Numbered from the stretch's first letter, positions 15,235 through 20,669 are shown. The stretch: 20,669 bases of DNA from Bacilli bacterium (GCA_016302505.1 JAEDNL010000021.1:1-20669), one strand, 5' to 3'. Notes: a model not told the origin generated them from the sequence alone. Numbers and translations are program-made.

Positions 15235-15657
15235 ATGAATAAAAAAGGTTGGGGACTAAGAGTAGAATTAGTAATTATATTATTATTTGTAATATGTTTA
15301 GTTATAGTATCTATTGGCTTAAATAGAATTGGCTTATTAGGAGAAAATCCTAATGCTCCGATACAAAATGTTGATAGAGAAACTTTTGATTATACATCAC
15401 TAGAAAATAAATTGATTGAATCTACTAAAAAATATTTTCAAAAGTATTATGAATATGAAATGAATGAAAATGAAATGATTGTTAGACTTTCTACTTTAAA
15501 ATATAATGGATATATTAGTGATTTACTAGATGAGAATGGTAAATCATGTAGTGGATATGCTAAAGTTGTTAATTCTGGTTCTGGTATTGTTTATGTTGGA
15601 TATATTAAATGTCCTAAATACACTACACAAGGATATGAAGGAAAAAATGATTGGTAA
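15235..15657 (+). CDS. Small membrane-anchored protein, pilin-like layout (unrecognised)
   Basis: I do not recognise a named family. The 140-residue product starts MNKKGWGLRVELVIILLF: a short basic N-terminus, then one hydrophobic helix (about 9-29), then an outer domain. The N-terminus recalls the type IV pilin/pseudopilin cleavage motif (KKGFTLIE), with Gly-Trp-Gly-Leu and a Glu one position later than normal. The C-terminal part (GYISDLLDENGKSCSGYAK and YIKCPKYTTQGY) has two Cys that could form a disulfide, as in many Bacillota pseudopilin-like surface proteins. No pilin assembly genes are in the window. ATG at 15235 is preferred to 15229 because AAGGTG ends seven bases before it. Confidence 0.7.
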   Translation: MNKKGWGLRVELVIILLFVICLVIVSIGLNRIGLLGENPNAPIQNVDRETFDYTSLENKLIESTKKYFQKYYEYEMNENEMIVRLSTLKYNGYISDLLDENGKSCSGYAKVVNSGSGIVYVGYIKCPKYTTQGYEGKNDW

Positions 15658-15661
15658 AATA

Positions 15662-15688
15662 GAATAGTAGTATTATTATTCTTTTTTT
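15662..15688 (+). terminator. Intrinsic terminator after the 140-residue protein gene
   Basis: GAATAGTA (15662-15669) pairs with TATTATTC (15674-15681), loop GTAT, followed by seven T. Confidence 0.75.
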
Positions 15689-15689
15689 A

Positions 15690-15698
15690 TGATATAAT
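15690..15698 (+). promoter_or_regulatory. Extended -10 promoter for the SPFH gene
   Basis: TGATATAAT: TGn plus a perfect TATAAT (15693-15698), right after the preceding terminator. No clear -35. Confidence 0.5.
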
Positions 15699-15718
15699 TT
15701 AAATAGAAAGGAGAACTT

Positions 15719-16498
15719 ATGTATATGGAAATAATTATAATAGCTATTATTGTAATCATAGTTTTAAAAAGTATAGTACAAGTTAATGAATATGAAAGGG
15801 GAATTAAATTCAATTTTGGTAAATTTAATACTATAATGAAACCAGGATGGAATTTTGTAATACCTATTTTTCAATCATATAAAAAAGTAGATATTAGAAC
15901 TAAAGCAGTTGATGTACCAGAACAAGATGCGATTACTAGAGATAATGTTTCAGTAAGAATAAATGCAGTTATTTATTATAAGATCTTTGATGCTAGTAAA
16001 GCTATATTAGAAGTTGAGAATTTCTATTATGCAGTTAGTCAACTTGCTCAAACTACTATGAGAAATGTAGTAGGTAGTGTATCTTTAGATGAACTATTAG
16101 CTGAGCGTGAAAAATTATCTGAATCTATTTGTAAAATAATAGATGAAGCAACAGATCCATGGGGAATTAAAGTTGAAAATGTTGAGCTTAAAGATGTATC
16201 TTTACCAGAAGAAATGAAAAGAGTAATAGCAAGAGCTGCAGAAGCTGAACGTGAAAAAGCTGCTGTTATAACAAAAGCTCAAGGTGAAGTAGAAGCTGCT
16301 AAAAATTTAGCTGAAGCCGCAAATACAATGTCAAGTACACCAGGAGCACTTCATTTAAGAACATTATCTACAATTAGTGATATTAGTAGTAATCAATCAA
16401 ATACTATACTAATGTGTTTACCAATGGAAATATTAGATGCATTTAAAGCTGTAGCTAAAAATCCAGAAGAAGTAGTTAAAAAAATAACAAAGAAGTAG
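15719..16498 (+). CDS. SPFH/band 7 family protein (slipin/stomatin-like)
   Basis: The 259-residue protein has an N-terminal hydrophobic hairpin or anchor (about 3-18) and the SPFH domain: VNEYERGIKFNFGKF, KPGWNFVIPIFQ, VDIRTKAVDVPEQDAITRDNV, VRINAVIYYKIFD. The end of the domain (RNVVGSVSLDELLAEREKL and WGIKVENVELKDVSLPEEM) leads into the flotillin/slipin coiled coil (RAAEAEREKAAVITKAQGE). Such proteins oligomerise into membrane scaffolds. Slipins are often paired with an NfeD protein; none is next to it. AAAGGAG lies six bases before 15719; the ATG at 15725 is a possible alternative. Confidence 0.93.
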   Translation: MYMEIIIIAIIVIIVLKSIVQVNEYERGIKFNFGKFNTIMKPGWNFVIPIFQSYKKVDIRTKAVDVPEQDAITRDNVSVRINAVIYYKIFDASKAILEVENFYYAVSQLAQTTMRNVVGSVSLDELLAEREKLSESICKIIDEATDPWGIKVENVELKDVSLPEEMKRVIARAAEAEREKAAVITKAQGEVEAAKNLAEAANTMSSTPGALHLRTLSTISDISSNQSNTILMCLPMEILDAFKAVAKNPEEVVKKITKK

Positions 16499-16515
16499 TA
16501 GAAATACTGCTTTTT
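16494..16515 (+). terminator. SPFH gene terminator
   Basis: AGTAGTA (16494-16500, containing the TAG stop) pairs with TACTGCT (16505-16511) around a GAAA tetraloop, followed by T. Confidence 0.65.
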
Positions 16516-16539
16516 AATTATAAAAAAATATTAATATCA

Positions 16540-16545
16540 TATAGT
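16540..16545 (+). promoter_or_regulatory. Possible -10 box for the carboxypeptidase gene
   Basis: TATAGT, 15 bases before the start codon; -35 not convincing. GGTG at 16552-16555 is the likely SD. Confidence 0.3.
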
Positions 16546-16560
16546 TAACTAGGTGATATA

Positions 16561-17211
16561 ATGAAAAAATTAATGATTGTTTTTTTAATAATACTGATGT
16601 GCGTAAGAGTAAATGCTAGTGTTGATTTGGCTAAATATAGTAAAGAAGCAATTCTTGTAGAGGCAAGTACTGGTAAAGTCTTATATGAAAAAAAATCTAA
16701 TGAAAAAAGAAGTCCTGCGAGTATGACAAAAATAATGACTCTTTTACTTACTATGGAAGCATTAGATAGTGGTAAAATTAAATTAGATGACCAAGTTTTA
16801 ATATCTAAGAATGCTAGTTCAATGGGAGGAACTCAAATATTTGTTGAAGAAAATACTAAAGTATCAGTTGAAAATCTTATAAAAGGAATAGGTATAGCTT
16901 CTGCTAATGACGCAGCAGTTGCTATTGCTGAATATATTGGAGGAACTGAAGAAAATTTTGTTTCAATGATGAATGAAAGGGCAAAAGAACTTGGATGTAA
17001 AAACACTACTTTTAAAAATCCACATGGTCTTGATGAAGATGGACATTTAACGACTGCAAGTGATTTATCACTAATCGCAAGAGAGTTAATTAAATATCCA
17101 TTAGCTCTTAAAATAACTAGTACATATGAAGATTATATAGATGTATCCGGTGAGAATCATTGGCTTGTTAATACAAATAAAGTCGTATATAAAAATTACT
17201 ATAGTGGATAA
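16561..17211 (+). pseudogene. D-alanyl-D-alanine carboxypeptidase (DacF/DacA type), truncated by an element
   Basis: The 216-codon frame encodes the N-terminal half of an S11 D,D-carboxypeptidase, which trims the terminal D-Ala of peptidoglycan stem peptides. A signal peptide (about 1-19, cut near VNA) and the active-site SMTK (Ser54, Lys57) are intact, as are GIASAN (SxN, Ser114-Asn116) and NPHGLDEDGH. The frame then reads WLVNTNK, KNYYSG and TAA. Family members continue here with a VDGxKTGYT-like stretch carrying the third catalytic motif (KTG), then a C-terminal domain, to about 370-400 residues. Both are missing and a serine recombinase gene follows within 300 bases. The product should be inactive unless excision rejoins the gene. 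The missing half is not in the window. Confidence 0.88.
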
Positions 17212-17222
17212 TTGCTATAGTG
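17198..17222. other. Probable left attachment junction of the serine-recombinase element
   Basis: Similarity to carboxypeptidases ends at the codons for YYSG (to 17208). The palindrome ACTATAGT (17198-17205) is followed nine bases later by GCTATAGT (17214-17221), a spaced repeat of the kind that could form recombinase half-sites. The crossover is probably within this interval. Exact core unknown without the other end. Confidence 0.5.
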
Positions 17223-17305
17223 TTTTTACTTATATAATAAGGCTTTTAAAAAAATTAACATACAAAATAAATTTGTTTGTAAGTGAATATTGCTATAGTA
17301 TTTTT
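17211..17305 (+). repeat. Pair of imperfect 17-base direct repeats near the element end
   Basis: ATTGCTATAGTGTTTTT (17211-17227) recurs as ATTGCTATAGTATTTTT (17289-17305), one mismatch, start-to-start distance 78 bases. They flank a stretch with no gene. They may be recombinase or regulator binding sites. Confidence 0.6.
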
Positions 17306-17328
17306 GGAATATTTGGAAACTATATTCG

Positions 17329-17334
17329 TATAAT
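17329..17334 (+). promoter_or_regulatory. Likely -10 box for the 34-codon gene and recombinase
   Basis: A perfect TATAAT 34 bases before the small gene; a -35 is not clear. A further TATAAT at 17233-17238 is an alternative start further upstream. Confidence 0.4.
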
Positions 17335-17368
17335 TAGATGAAATAAGTTAAGAAAAGGAGGCTGATAT

Positions 17369-17473
17369 ATGACTTGTTTATCTAAGAATAAAGCCATCGA
17401 AATTATGAAGTTTTTCTTAAATACTAGTGTTCCAAAAATTTTAAGTGAAAGGGCATGTATTACTTCTAATTAG
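17369..17473 (+). CDS. 34-residue peptide upstream of the serine recombinase (unrecognised)
   Basis: A short gene with an excellent SD (AAAGGAGG, 17354-17361, seven bases before ATG) encodes 34 residues, starting MTCLSKNKAIEIMKFF and containing TSVPKILSERA. It is soluble and probably helical, with no signal peptide. It ends 20 bases before the recombinase start, and its stop overlaps the region that supplies the recombinase SD, so they are likely cotranscribed and possibly coupled. A small partner of a large serine recombinase could be a directionality factor or a leader peptide, but nothing in the sequence proves either. Function not recognised. Confidence 0.7.
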   Translation: MTCLSKNKAIEIMKFFLNTSVPKILSERACITSN

Positions 17474-17493
17474 GAAGGAGTAGTGCATAAATT

Positions 17494-18921
17494 ATGAAGA
17501 CAGCAATCTATTGCAGAGTATCTACTGAAGAACAGGCTACGGAAGGATTTAGTATTCATGCTCAAAAAGATAAATTAACCAAATATGCGAGCATTAATGA
17601 TTGGGATATAGTAGATTATTATGTTGATGATGGTATTTCTGGTAAAAATTTGACTGAAAGACCAGAAGTATCAAGATTAATTGAAGATGTTAAGAAAGGT
17701 AGAATTAAGAATGTTTTAATTTATAAATTAGATAGACTTACTAGAAGTGTTAAGGATTTAATTTATTTAATAGAACTATTTGATAAGAATAATTGTACTT
17801 TTAATTCTCAAACAGAAAAAATAGATACTTCTAATGCTGTTGGAAGAATGTTTGTTAAGATTATTGGAATATTTGCAGAATTTGAAAGAGAAAATCTAGC
17901 AGAAAGAGTTACTTTTGGATATGAACAAAAAACTAAAGAAGGTAATTATACTAATTGTAATGGAGTATTTGGTTATGATTATTTAGTAGGTATTGGAAAA
18001 CTTAAAGTTAATAAAAATGAAGCCTTATACGTAAAGAAAATATATAACTGGTATTTAGAAGGCGAATCTATGCTTAAAATTGCTAAAAAGTTAAAAGACT
18101 TAAATGTTCCAACTAAAAGAGGAGGACATTGGAATCAGTCAACTATTTATTCAATACTTACTAATCCTCTTTATATTGGTAATGTAAGATATGGAGTAGG
18201 AAGAAAAAATGGTTTTGAAGTAAGTGGTAAAAATATAACACCTATTATTAATGAGAACTTATTTAATAATGTTAGTAATTTGATGAAGAAAAGAAAGAAA
18301 TTTCATAATAAGAAATACTCTTCTGATGATACTTATTATTTTAGAGTATTAAGATGTAGTTTATGTGGAGGGAAATATCATGCTAGGCAACAACTTCAAA
18401 GTGGTAAAAAATATATTACTTATCAGTGTAATGGGCATAACAACAATAGCTGTAATGCTCCAGGATTTTCTCATATTAAAATAGAAAATGTTTTTATCAA
18501 TTATTTAGAGAATATTAGAGATTTAGAATTTGATAAAAGTATTTTAAAGAAAGAAAAAGATAATACAGATAATAATACTTTAGAACTACAAGAACAAATA
18601 GATAAATTAAATAATAAGAAAAAAGATATGACAGAATTATTTAGTATTGATGAAATTGATTACGATACTTTTAAAGAAGTAAAAAGTGTAATTGATTCTA
18701 AATTAGAGGTGTTAAATAATGAGTTAAATAAAATTAATAAATATTCAAATGAAGAAGATCTAACTAATGAAGAAATTATTAAAGAAGTTATAGTTAATTT
18801 AAAAAATAATTTTATTCATTTAAACAATCATGAAAAGAAAATGTTTTTAGAAAGATTTGTTAAAGAAATAAAAGTAAGAAAGGAAAGTAATTATGTAATA
18901 ATTGATGAGGTAATATTTTAA
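17494..18921 (+). CDS. Large serine recombinase (integrase/transposon type)
   Basis: The enzyme cuts and rejoins DNA through a phosphoserine link to integrate or excise an element. The 475-residue protein has the N-terminal resolvase domain (1-140) with catalytic Ser10 in YCRVSTEEQ and Arg81/Arg84 in KLDRLTRS, and the GIFAEFERENLAERV helix. The Recombinase domain (about 155-260) includes GYDY, VPTKRGGHWNQSTIYSIL and NPLYIGN. A zinc ribbon (C288, C291, C312, C320) and a coiled coil (about 360-425) follow. All key residues are present, so it is probably active. AAGGAG ends 13 bases before ATG, a long spacing, but an in-frame stop at 17488 excludes longer forms. It directly follows the broken carboxypeptidase gene and is probably the integrase of the element there. 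Confidence 0.95.
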   Translation: MKTAIYCRVSTEEQATEGFSIHAQKDKLTKYASINDWDIVDYYVDDGISGKNLTERPEVSRLIEDVKKGRIKNVLIYKLDRLTRSVKDLIYLIELFDKNNCTFNSQTEKIDTSNAVGRMFVKIIGIFAEFERENLAERVTFGYEQKTKEGNYTNCNGVFGYDYLVGIGKLKVNKNEALYVKKIYNWYLEGESMLKIAKKLKDLNVPTKRGGHWNQSTIYSILTNPLYIGNVRYGVGRKNGFEVSGKNITPIINENLFNNVSNLMKKRKKFHNKKYSSDDTYYFRVLRCSLCGGKYHARQQLQSGKKYITYQCNGHNNNSCNAPGFSHIKIENVFINYLENIRDLEFDKSILKKEKDNTDNNTLELQEQIDKLNNKKKDMTELFSIDEIDYDTFKEVKSVIDSKLEVLNNELNKINKYSNEEDLTNEEIIKEVIVNLKNNFIHLNNHEKKMFLERFVKEIKVRKESNYVIIDEVIF

Positions 18922-18923
18922 AT

Positions 18924-18948
18924 GGTTCACTTAGATGTGAGCCTTTTT
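18924..18948 (+). terminator. Recombinase terminator
   Basis: GGTTCAC (18924-18930) pairs with GTGAGCC (18937-18943) around TTAGAT, followed by five T. Strong for this genome. Confidence 0.85.
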
Positions 18949-19041
18949 ATATGAAATAGTTTTAATTTAGAAAGACGGATGATTTAATGAAAAAAAATTA
19001 AAGGAAGTGTTTGTTATAGATAAATATGTTTTGGTATATGT

Positions 19042-19155
19042 TTATGTACCAAATGCTATTCTTTTAAGTACTTTAATAAAATTATTATTTCCTTCTACAA
19101 ATCCATTATGATAATTGTTATTAAAAGTATTATATATTTCATCTTTAAATAAATA
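19042..19155 (-). pseudogene. ISL3-family-like transposase, C-terminal remnant
   Basis: On the minus strand a frame reads FKDEIYNTF, then HNGFVEGNNNFIKVLKRIAFG, followed by Thr and TAA. The latter block matches the end of ISL3-type DDE transposases (YSNGxxEGxNNxIKVxKRxxYG), including the catalytic Glu of EGxNN. The normal continuation (YRNF and beyond) is replaced by a stop and everything upstream of about 19155 is lost, so only about 38 codons remain. It is a scar of an older insertion. Family assignment rests on this short motif. The remaining bases from 18949 to 19041 show no gene I can support. Confidence 0.65.
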
Positions 19156-19156
19156 T

Positions 19157-19264
19157 AAAAAAAGCCTCTTAAACAAATTAAGAGACTTTTCATTTAGTAT
19201 AAACGGATAACGCAACTAATAAAAGTTGCGCCTCCAGGACTCATATAGCCCTTGGTCATTGAGT
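19157..19264 (-). ncRNA. Candidate small RNA with pseudoknot-capable body and own terminator
   Basis: A promoter (19299-19271) predicts a start near 19264 and a transcript of about 108 nt with no credible reading frame. In RNA order: ACUCA (19264-19260) can pair with UGAGU (19243-19239); CCAAGG (19255-19250) can pair, with one bulge, with CCUGG (19238-19234), interleaved with the first to make a pseudoknot. A perfect 7-base hairpin (CGCAACU/AGUUGCG, 19230-19211) follows. A terminator (CUCUUAA/UUAAGAG, 19184-19166) is followed by seven U. It stands between the 366-residue protein gene and the transposase scar, on their strand. I do not recognise it as a known RNA family; it could be an sRNA, an element-encoded regulator or an attenuator left from the lost transposase gene. 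Confidence 0.6.
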
Positions 19265-19270
19265 AATTAA

Positions 19271-19299
19271 ATTGTAGCACAAATTTTCTTTAAAGCCAA
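19271..19299 (-). promoter_or_regulatory. Strong extended -10 promoter of the small RNA
   Basis: Minus strand: TTGGCT (19299-19294), 17-base spacer ending TGC, TACAAT (19276-19271). This is among the best promoters in the window, with -35, extended TGn and -10 all present. Confidence 0.7.
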
Positions 19300-19357
19300 T
19301 TCATGGACATTTTTGTACCACATTATATAGTATTTTCAATAATAAATTATTATTCCT

Positions 19358-19376
19358 AATAGTAATAAATACTATT
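19358..19376. terminator. Hairpin at the 3' end of the 366-residue protein gene
   Basis: AATAGTA (19358-19364) and TACTATT (19370-19376) make a 7-base stem with a 5-base loop that includes the TAG stop of the minus-strand gene. T-rich sequence follows only on the plus-strand side, so it may mainly stop plus-strand read-through. A second A/U-only inverted repeat lies at about 19339-19355. Confidence 0.35.
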
Positions 19377-20472
19377 TTGTTTTAAGTAATTTCTTTTGTT
19401 CTTTAGAAGAAGATTTATCCAAACTAAATAATTCAGAATATAAATACATTTTTCTAAAAAAATTAGGATCTTTTGAACATCTTTCTTCAATTCTTTTCTT
19501 TATGCCATCAGATAGAATTTCTTTAGGAATATTAACAATAAATCCGCAATGTGGACATAACTGATAATATCTATAAAGTGAGTCTTTTGGATCAACAAAT
19601 ATTTCCTTTTCATTTACATAAAATGTTTCTCCGCATGGTTTTGTATGTTCTGGTCTTATTAGTTTAGTCTCAATCATTAGAGGAGTGTATTCTTCTTCAA
19701 TTTCACAAACTTTTTCTAAATCACAAGGCAATTCATCATGATATGTAAGATAAATATCTTGCTTTTCTTGTTCTGTTAGAATAGAAAAATTATAATCATA
19801 ATGGTTTGATCTATTAACTATAAAATTAACAAAATTTCCACTTTTAATTCCTATATCTTCTTTATCTCTTCTAGGTTTTCTTTCATTTTTTGGTAATACA
19901 GCGCTAAAGCTTGAAAATTTATCCATATCCTTAAAGTTAATTGAAAAACCACTCGTCCAAATTTTTCCATCATTTTTATATCTATTAATTCTAAAATATT
20001 CATCTAGTGCAATTAATTTTTTTTCTTTGTTTTTTAAATCACCAGATTGTTCATTTATAAATTCTCTTACTCTTACTAAAAGTTTCCAAGAATCTAATTT
20101 TGTTTGAAGAAGCATATGTTTTGAATTATCTTTTTCTAATAAATTTAATCCAGTTTTGACTTGAATTAAAAAATCCGGGCTTTTCTTTTTTTCTTCTAAT
20201 TCAACAAACAATTTACTTTGATTAAAAGGAGTATCACTTAACAGAAAAGATTCTAAATCTAATAGCAAGTCACTTGGTAATTCCTTCAAATATATTAATA
20301 AATCATTTGAAGTAAATGGGCGTTTTTTATATTCTTTTCTGTATTTTTCATTTAATTTGTCTCTTTCTTCTTCAGTTTGTTGATACATATAAGGTGCTAA
20401 AATATATAATGCATTTTCATAAATATATTTGTATCTATTTATTAATTCTTGTTTTATTTGCTCTTTTTCCAT
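19372..20472 (-). CDS. Unrecognised 366-residue soluble protein with Cys-rich C-terminal region
   Basis: I do not recognise this protein. It has no signal peptide or membrane helix. Residues 1-160 are largely helical and charged. A middle part (about 160-250) has mixed strand-like stretches (KIWTSGFSINF, NFVNFIVNRSNHYDYNF). The C-terminal part has C280 (KPCGETFYVNE), the ribbon-like QLCPHCGFIVNIP (C306, C309) and C332, a plausible four-Cys zinc site; C250 and C256 lie before it. It ends in a Lys/Ser-rich tail. The start at 20472 is chosen over 20517: AGGGAGG lies eight bases before it and a TATAAT lies inside the longer version. It is probably cargo of the recombinase element. A nucleic-acid-binding or defence role is only a guess. 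Confidence 0.8.
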   Translation of the reverse strand: MEKEQIKQELINRYKYIYENALYILAPYMYQQTEEERDKLNEKYRKEYKKRPFTSNDLLIYLKELPSDLLLDLESFLLSDTPFNQSKLFVELEEKKKSPDFLIQVKTGLNLLEKDNSKHMLLQTKLDSWKLLVRVREFINEQSGDLKNKEKKLIALDEYFRINRYKNDGKIWTSGFSINFKDMDKFSSFSAVLPKNERKPRRDKEDIGIKSGNFVNFIVNRSNHYDYNFSILTEQEKQDIYLTYHDELPCDLEKVCEIEEEYTPLMIETKLIRPEHTKPCGETFYVNEKEIFVDPKDSLYRYYQLCPHCGFIVNIPKEILSDGIKKRIEERCSKDPNFFRKMYLYSELFSLDKSSSKEQKKLLKTK

Positions 20473-20497
20473 TAACAAAACCTCCCTAAGTGTTTTT

Positions 20498-20503
20498 ATT
20501 ATA
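20498..20503 (-). promoter_or_regulatory. -10 box of the 366-residue protein gene
   Basis: Minus-strand TATAAT, 25 bases before the start at 20472; the -35 is poor. It excludes the 15-residue-longer start at 20517. Confidence 0.5.
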
Positions 20504-20530
20504 CAATATTTTTTCAATTTTTTCTATAAA

Positions 20531-20558
20531 TTGACATAAAAATATATATTTATTTAAT
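20531..20558 (+). promoter_or_regulatory. Plus-strand promoter before the structured leader
   Basis: Perfect TTGACA (20531-20536), 16-base spacer, TTTAAT (20553-20558). The start would be near 20564-20565, the first base of the predicted RNA structure. Confidence 0.5.
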
Positions 20559-20563
20559 TAAAT

Positions 20564-20648
20564 ATGCTATCACTATTTTAGTGATTAGTTGTTATCAACT
20601 ATTCTTGAAGTTTCGGATATACTATTTATCCGTACCAGAGCATTTTTT
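20564..20648 (+). ncRNA. Predicted four-way-junction leader RNA at the window edge
   Basis: Three consecutive perfect hairpins are present: ATCACTA/TAGTGAT (20569-20585), TAGTTG/CAACTA (20586-20601) and CGGATA/TATCCG (20614-20632). ATGCT (20564-20568) and AGCAT (20639-20643) can close them into a multi-branch junction, and the closing stem runs into six T (20643-20648), like a terminator. An SD-like AGAAAGGA follows at 20653-20660, with no start codon before the window ends. This could be a cis-regulatory leader (riboswitch or attenuator) of a plus-strand gene just beyond, or a small RNA. It matches no family I know. Low G+C makes chance hairpins possible. Confidence 0.4.
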
Positions 20649-20669
20649 ATCTAGAAAGGATTTATCTTA

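Noticed and set aside
17141..17341. 66-codon open frame spanning the carboxypeptidase end and the element junction
   Set aside because: It starts inside the conserved carboxypeptidase codons in another frame, has no SD and no recognisable sequence.
19157..19264. Type III toxin-antitoxin RNA
   Set aside because: These RNAs are tandem pseudoknot repeats next to a toxin of about 170 residues; here there is one unit and the nearby protein does not resemble ToxN.
19271..19340. Possible right attachment site (ATATAGTATTTTC at about 19325) giving a small element of about 2.1 kb
   Set aside because: It resembles the CTATAGT repeats, but the sequence to its right does not continue the carboxypeptidase gene.
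19195..20632. Base pairing between the small RNA (UAUCCG) and the leader hairpin (CGGAUA), as an antisense pair
   Set aside because: Only six complementary bases were found, within chance expectation for such sequence.
1..20669. CRISPR array
   Set aside because: No regularly spaced repeats were seen on either strand.

Overview
The window is strongly A+T-rich DNA with standard-code genes, Bacillus-like SD sites (AAGGAGG, AGGTG) and Bacillota gene order: gpsB next to a B-type-like RNase P RNA, a RodZ/YmfM-like gene then pgsA then recA, ftsY overlapping ylxM, RNase J, yvcK. The most economical reading is a low-GC Bacillota/Bacilli chromosome, perhaps from a reduced-genome gut lineage. Species cannot be named. 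Intergenic gaps are small, several terminators swallow stop codons, and many predicted -10 boxes lie only about 15-25 nt before the start codon.

Layout. 1-2268: the 3' part of priA, then fmt with its own promoter inside the end of priA. 2269-2475: a short gap with a terminator. 2500-3173: gpsB and RNase P RNA, whose predicted P1 helix contains the gpsB stop codon. 3200-4286: rodZ-like gene and pgsA. 4410-5519: LexA-like palindrome, strong promoter, recA, terminator. 5578-8908: cysS, a VanY-fold protein that has lost its catalytic residues, and yvcK. 8919-9332: tRNA-Ala(TGC) and a decayed histidine-kinase gene. 9350-12109: CDF metal exporter with a manganese-type motif, DUF1003 membrane protein, metallophosphoesterase with putative N-terminal HTH segments. 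12118-15197: RNase J on the minus strand, diverging from ftsY-ylxM with abutting -35 boxes. 15235-16498: small membrane-anchored protein and an SPFH/slipin protein.

16561-20669 is accessory. A D,D-carboxypeptidase gene (dacF/dacA type) has its signal peptide, SxxK and SxN motifs but stops just before the expected KTG motif. Directly after it come short repeats, a 34-codon gene with a strong SD, and a complete large serine recombinase, so the left end of an integrated element most likely lies at about 17198-17222. The interior holds an ISL3-like transposase remnant, a minus-strand gene-sized unit with promoter, pseudoknot-capable body and terminator that looks like an undescribed small RNA, an unrecognised 366-residue Cys-rich protein, and, at the right edge, a plus-strand promoter followed at once by a predicted four-way-junction RNA. 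The right end of the element and the rest of the carboxypeptidase gene are not in the window.

The housekeeping genes cover replication restart and repair, initiator tRNA formylation, division and wall synthesis, phospholipid synthesis, RNA processing and membrane targeting. The best candidates for something new are the small RNA at 19157-19264, the structured leader at 20564-20648, the 366-residue protein between them, and the possibly reversible interruption of the carboxypeptidase gene.
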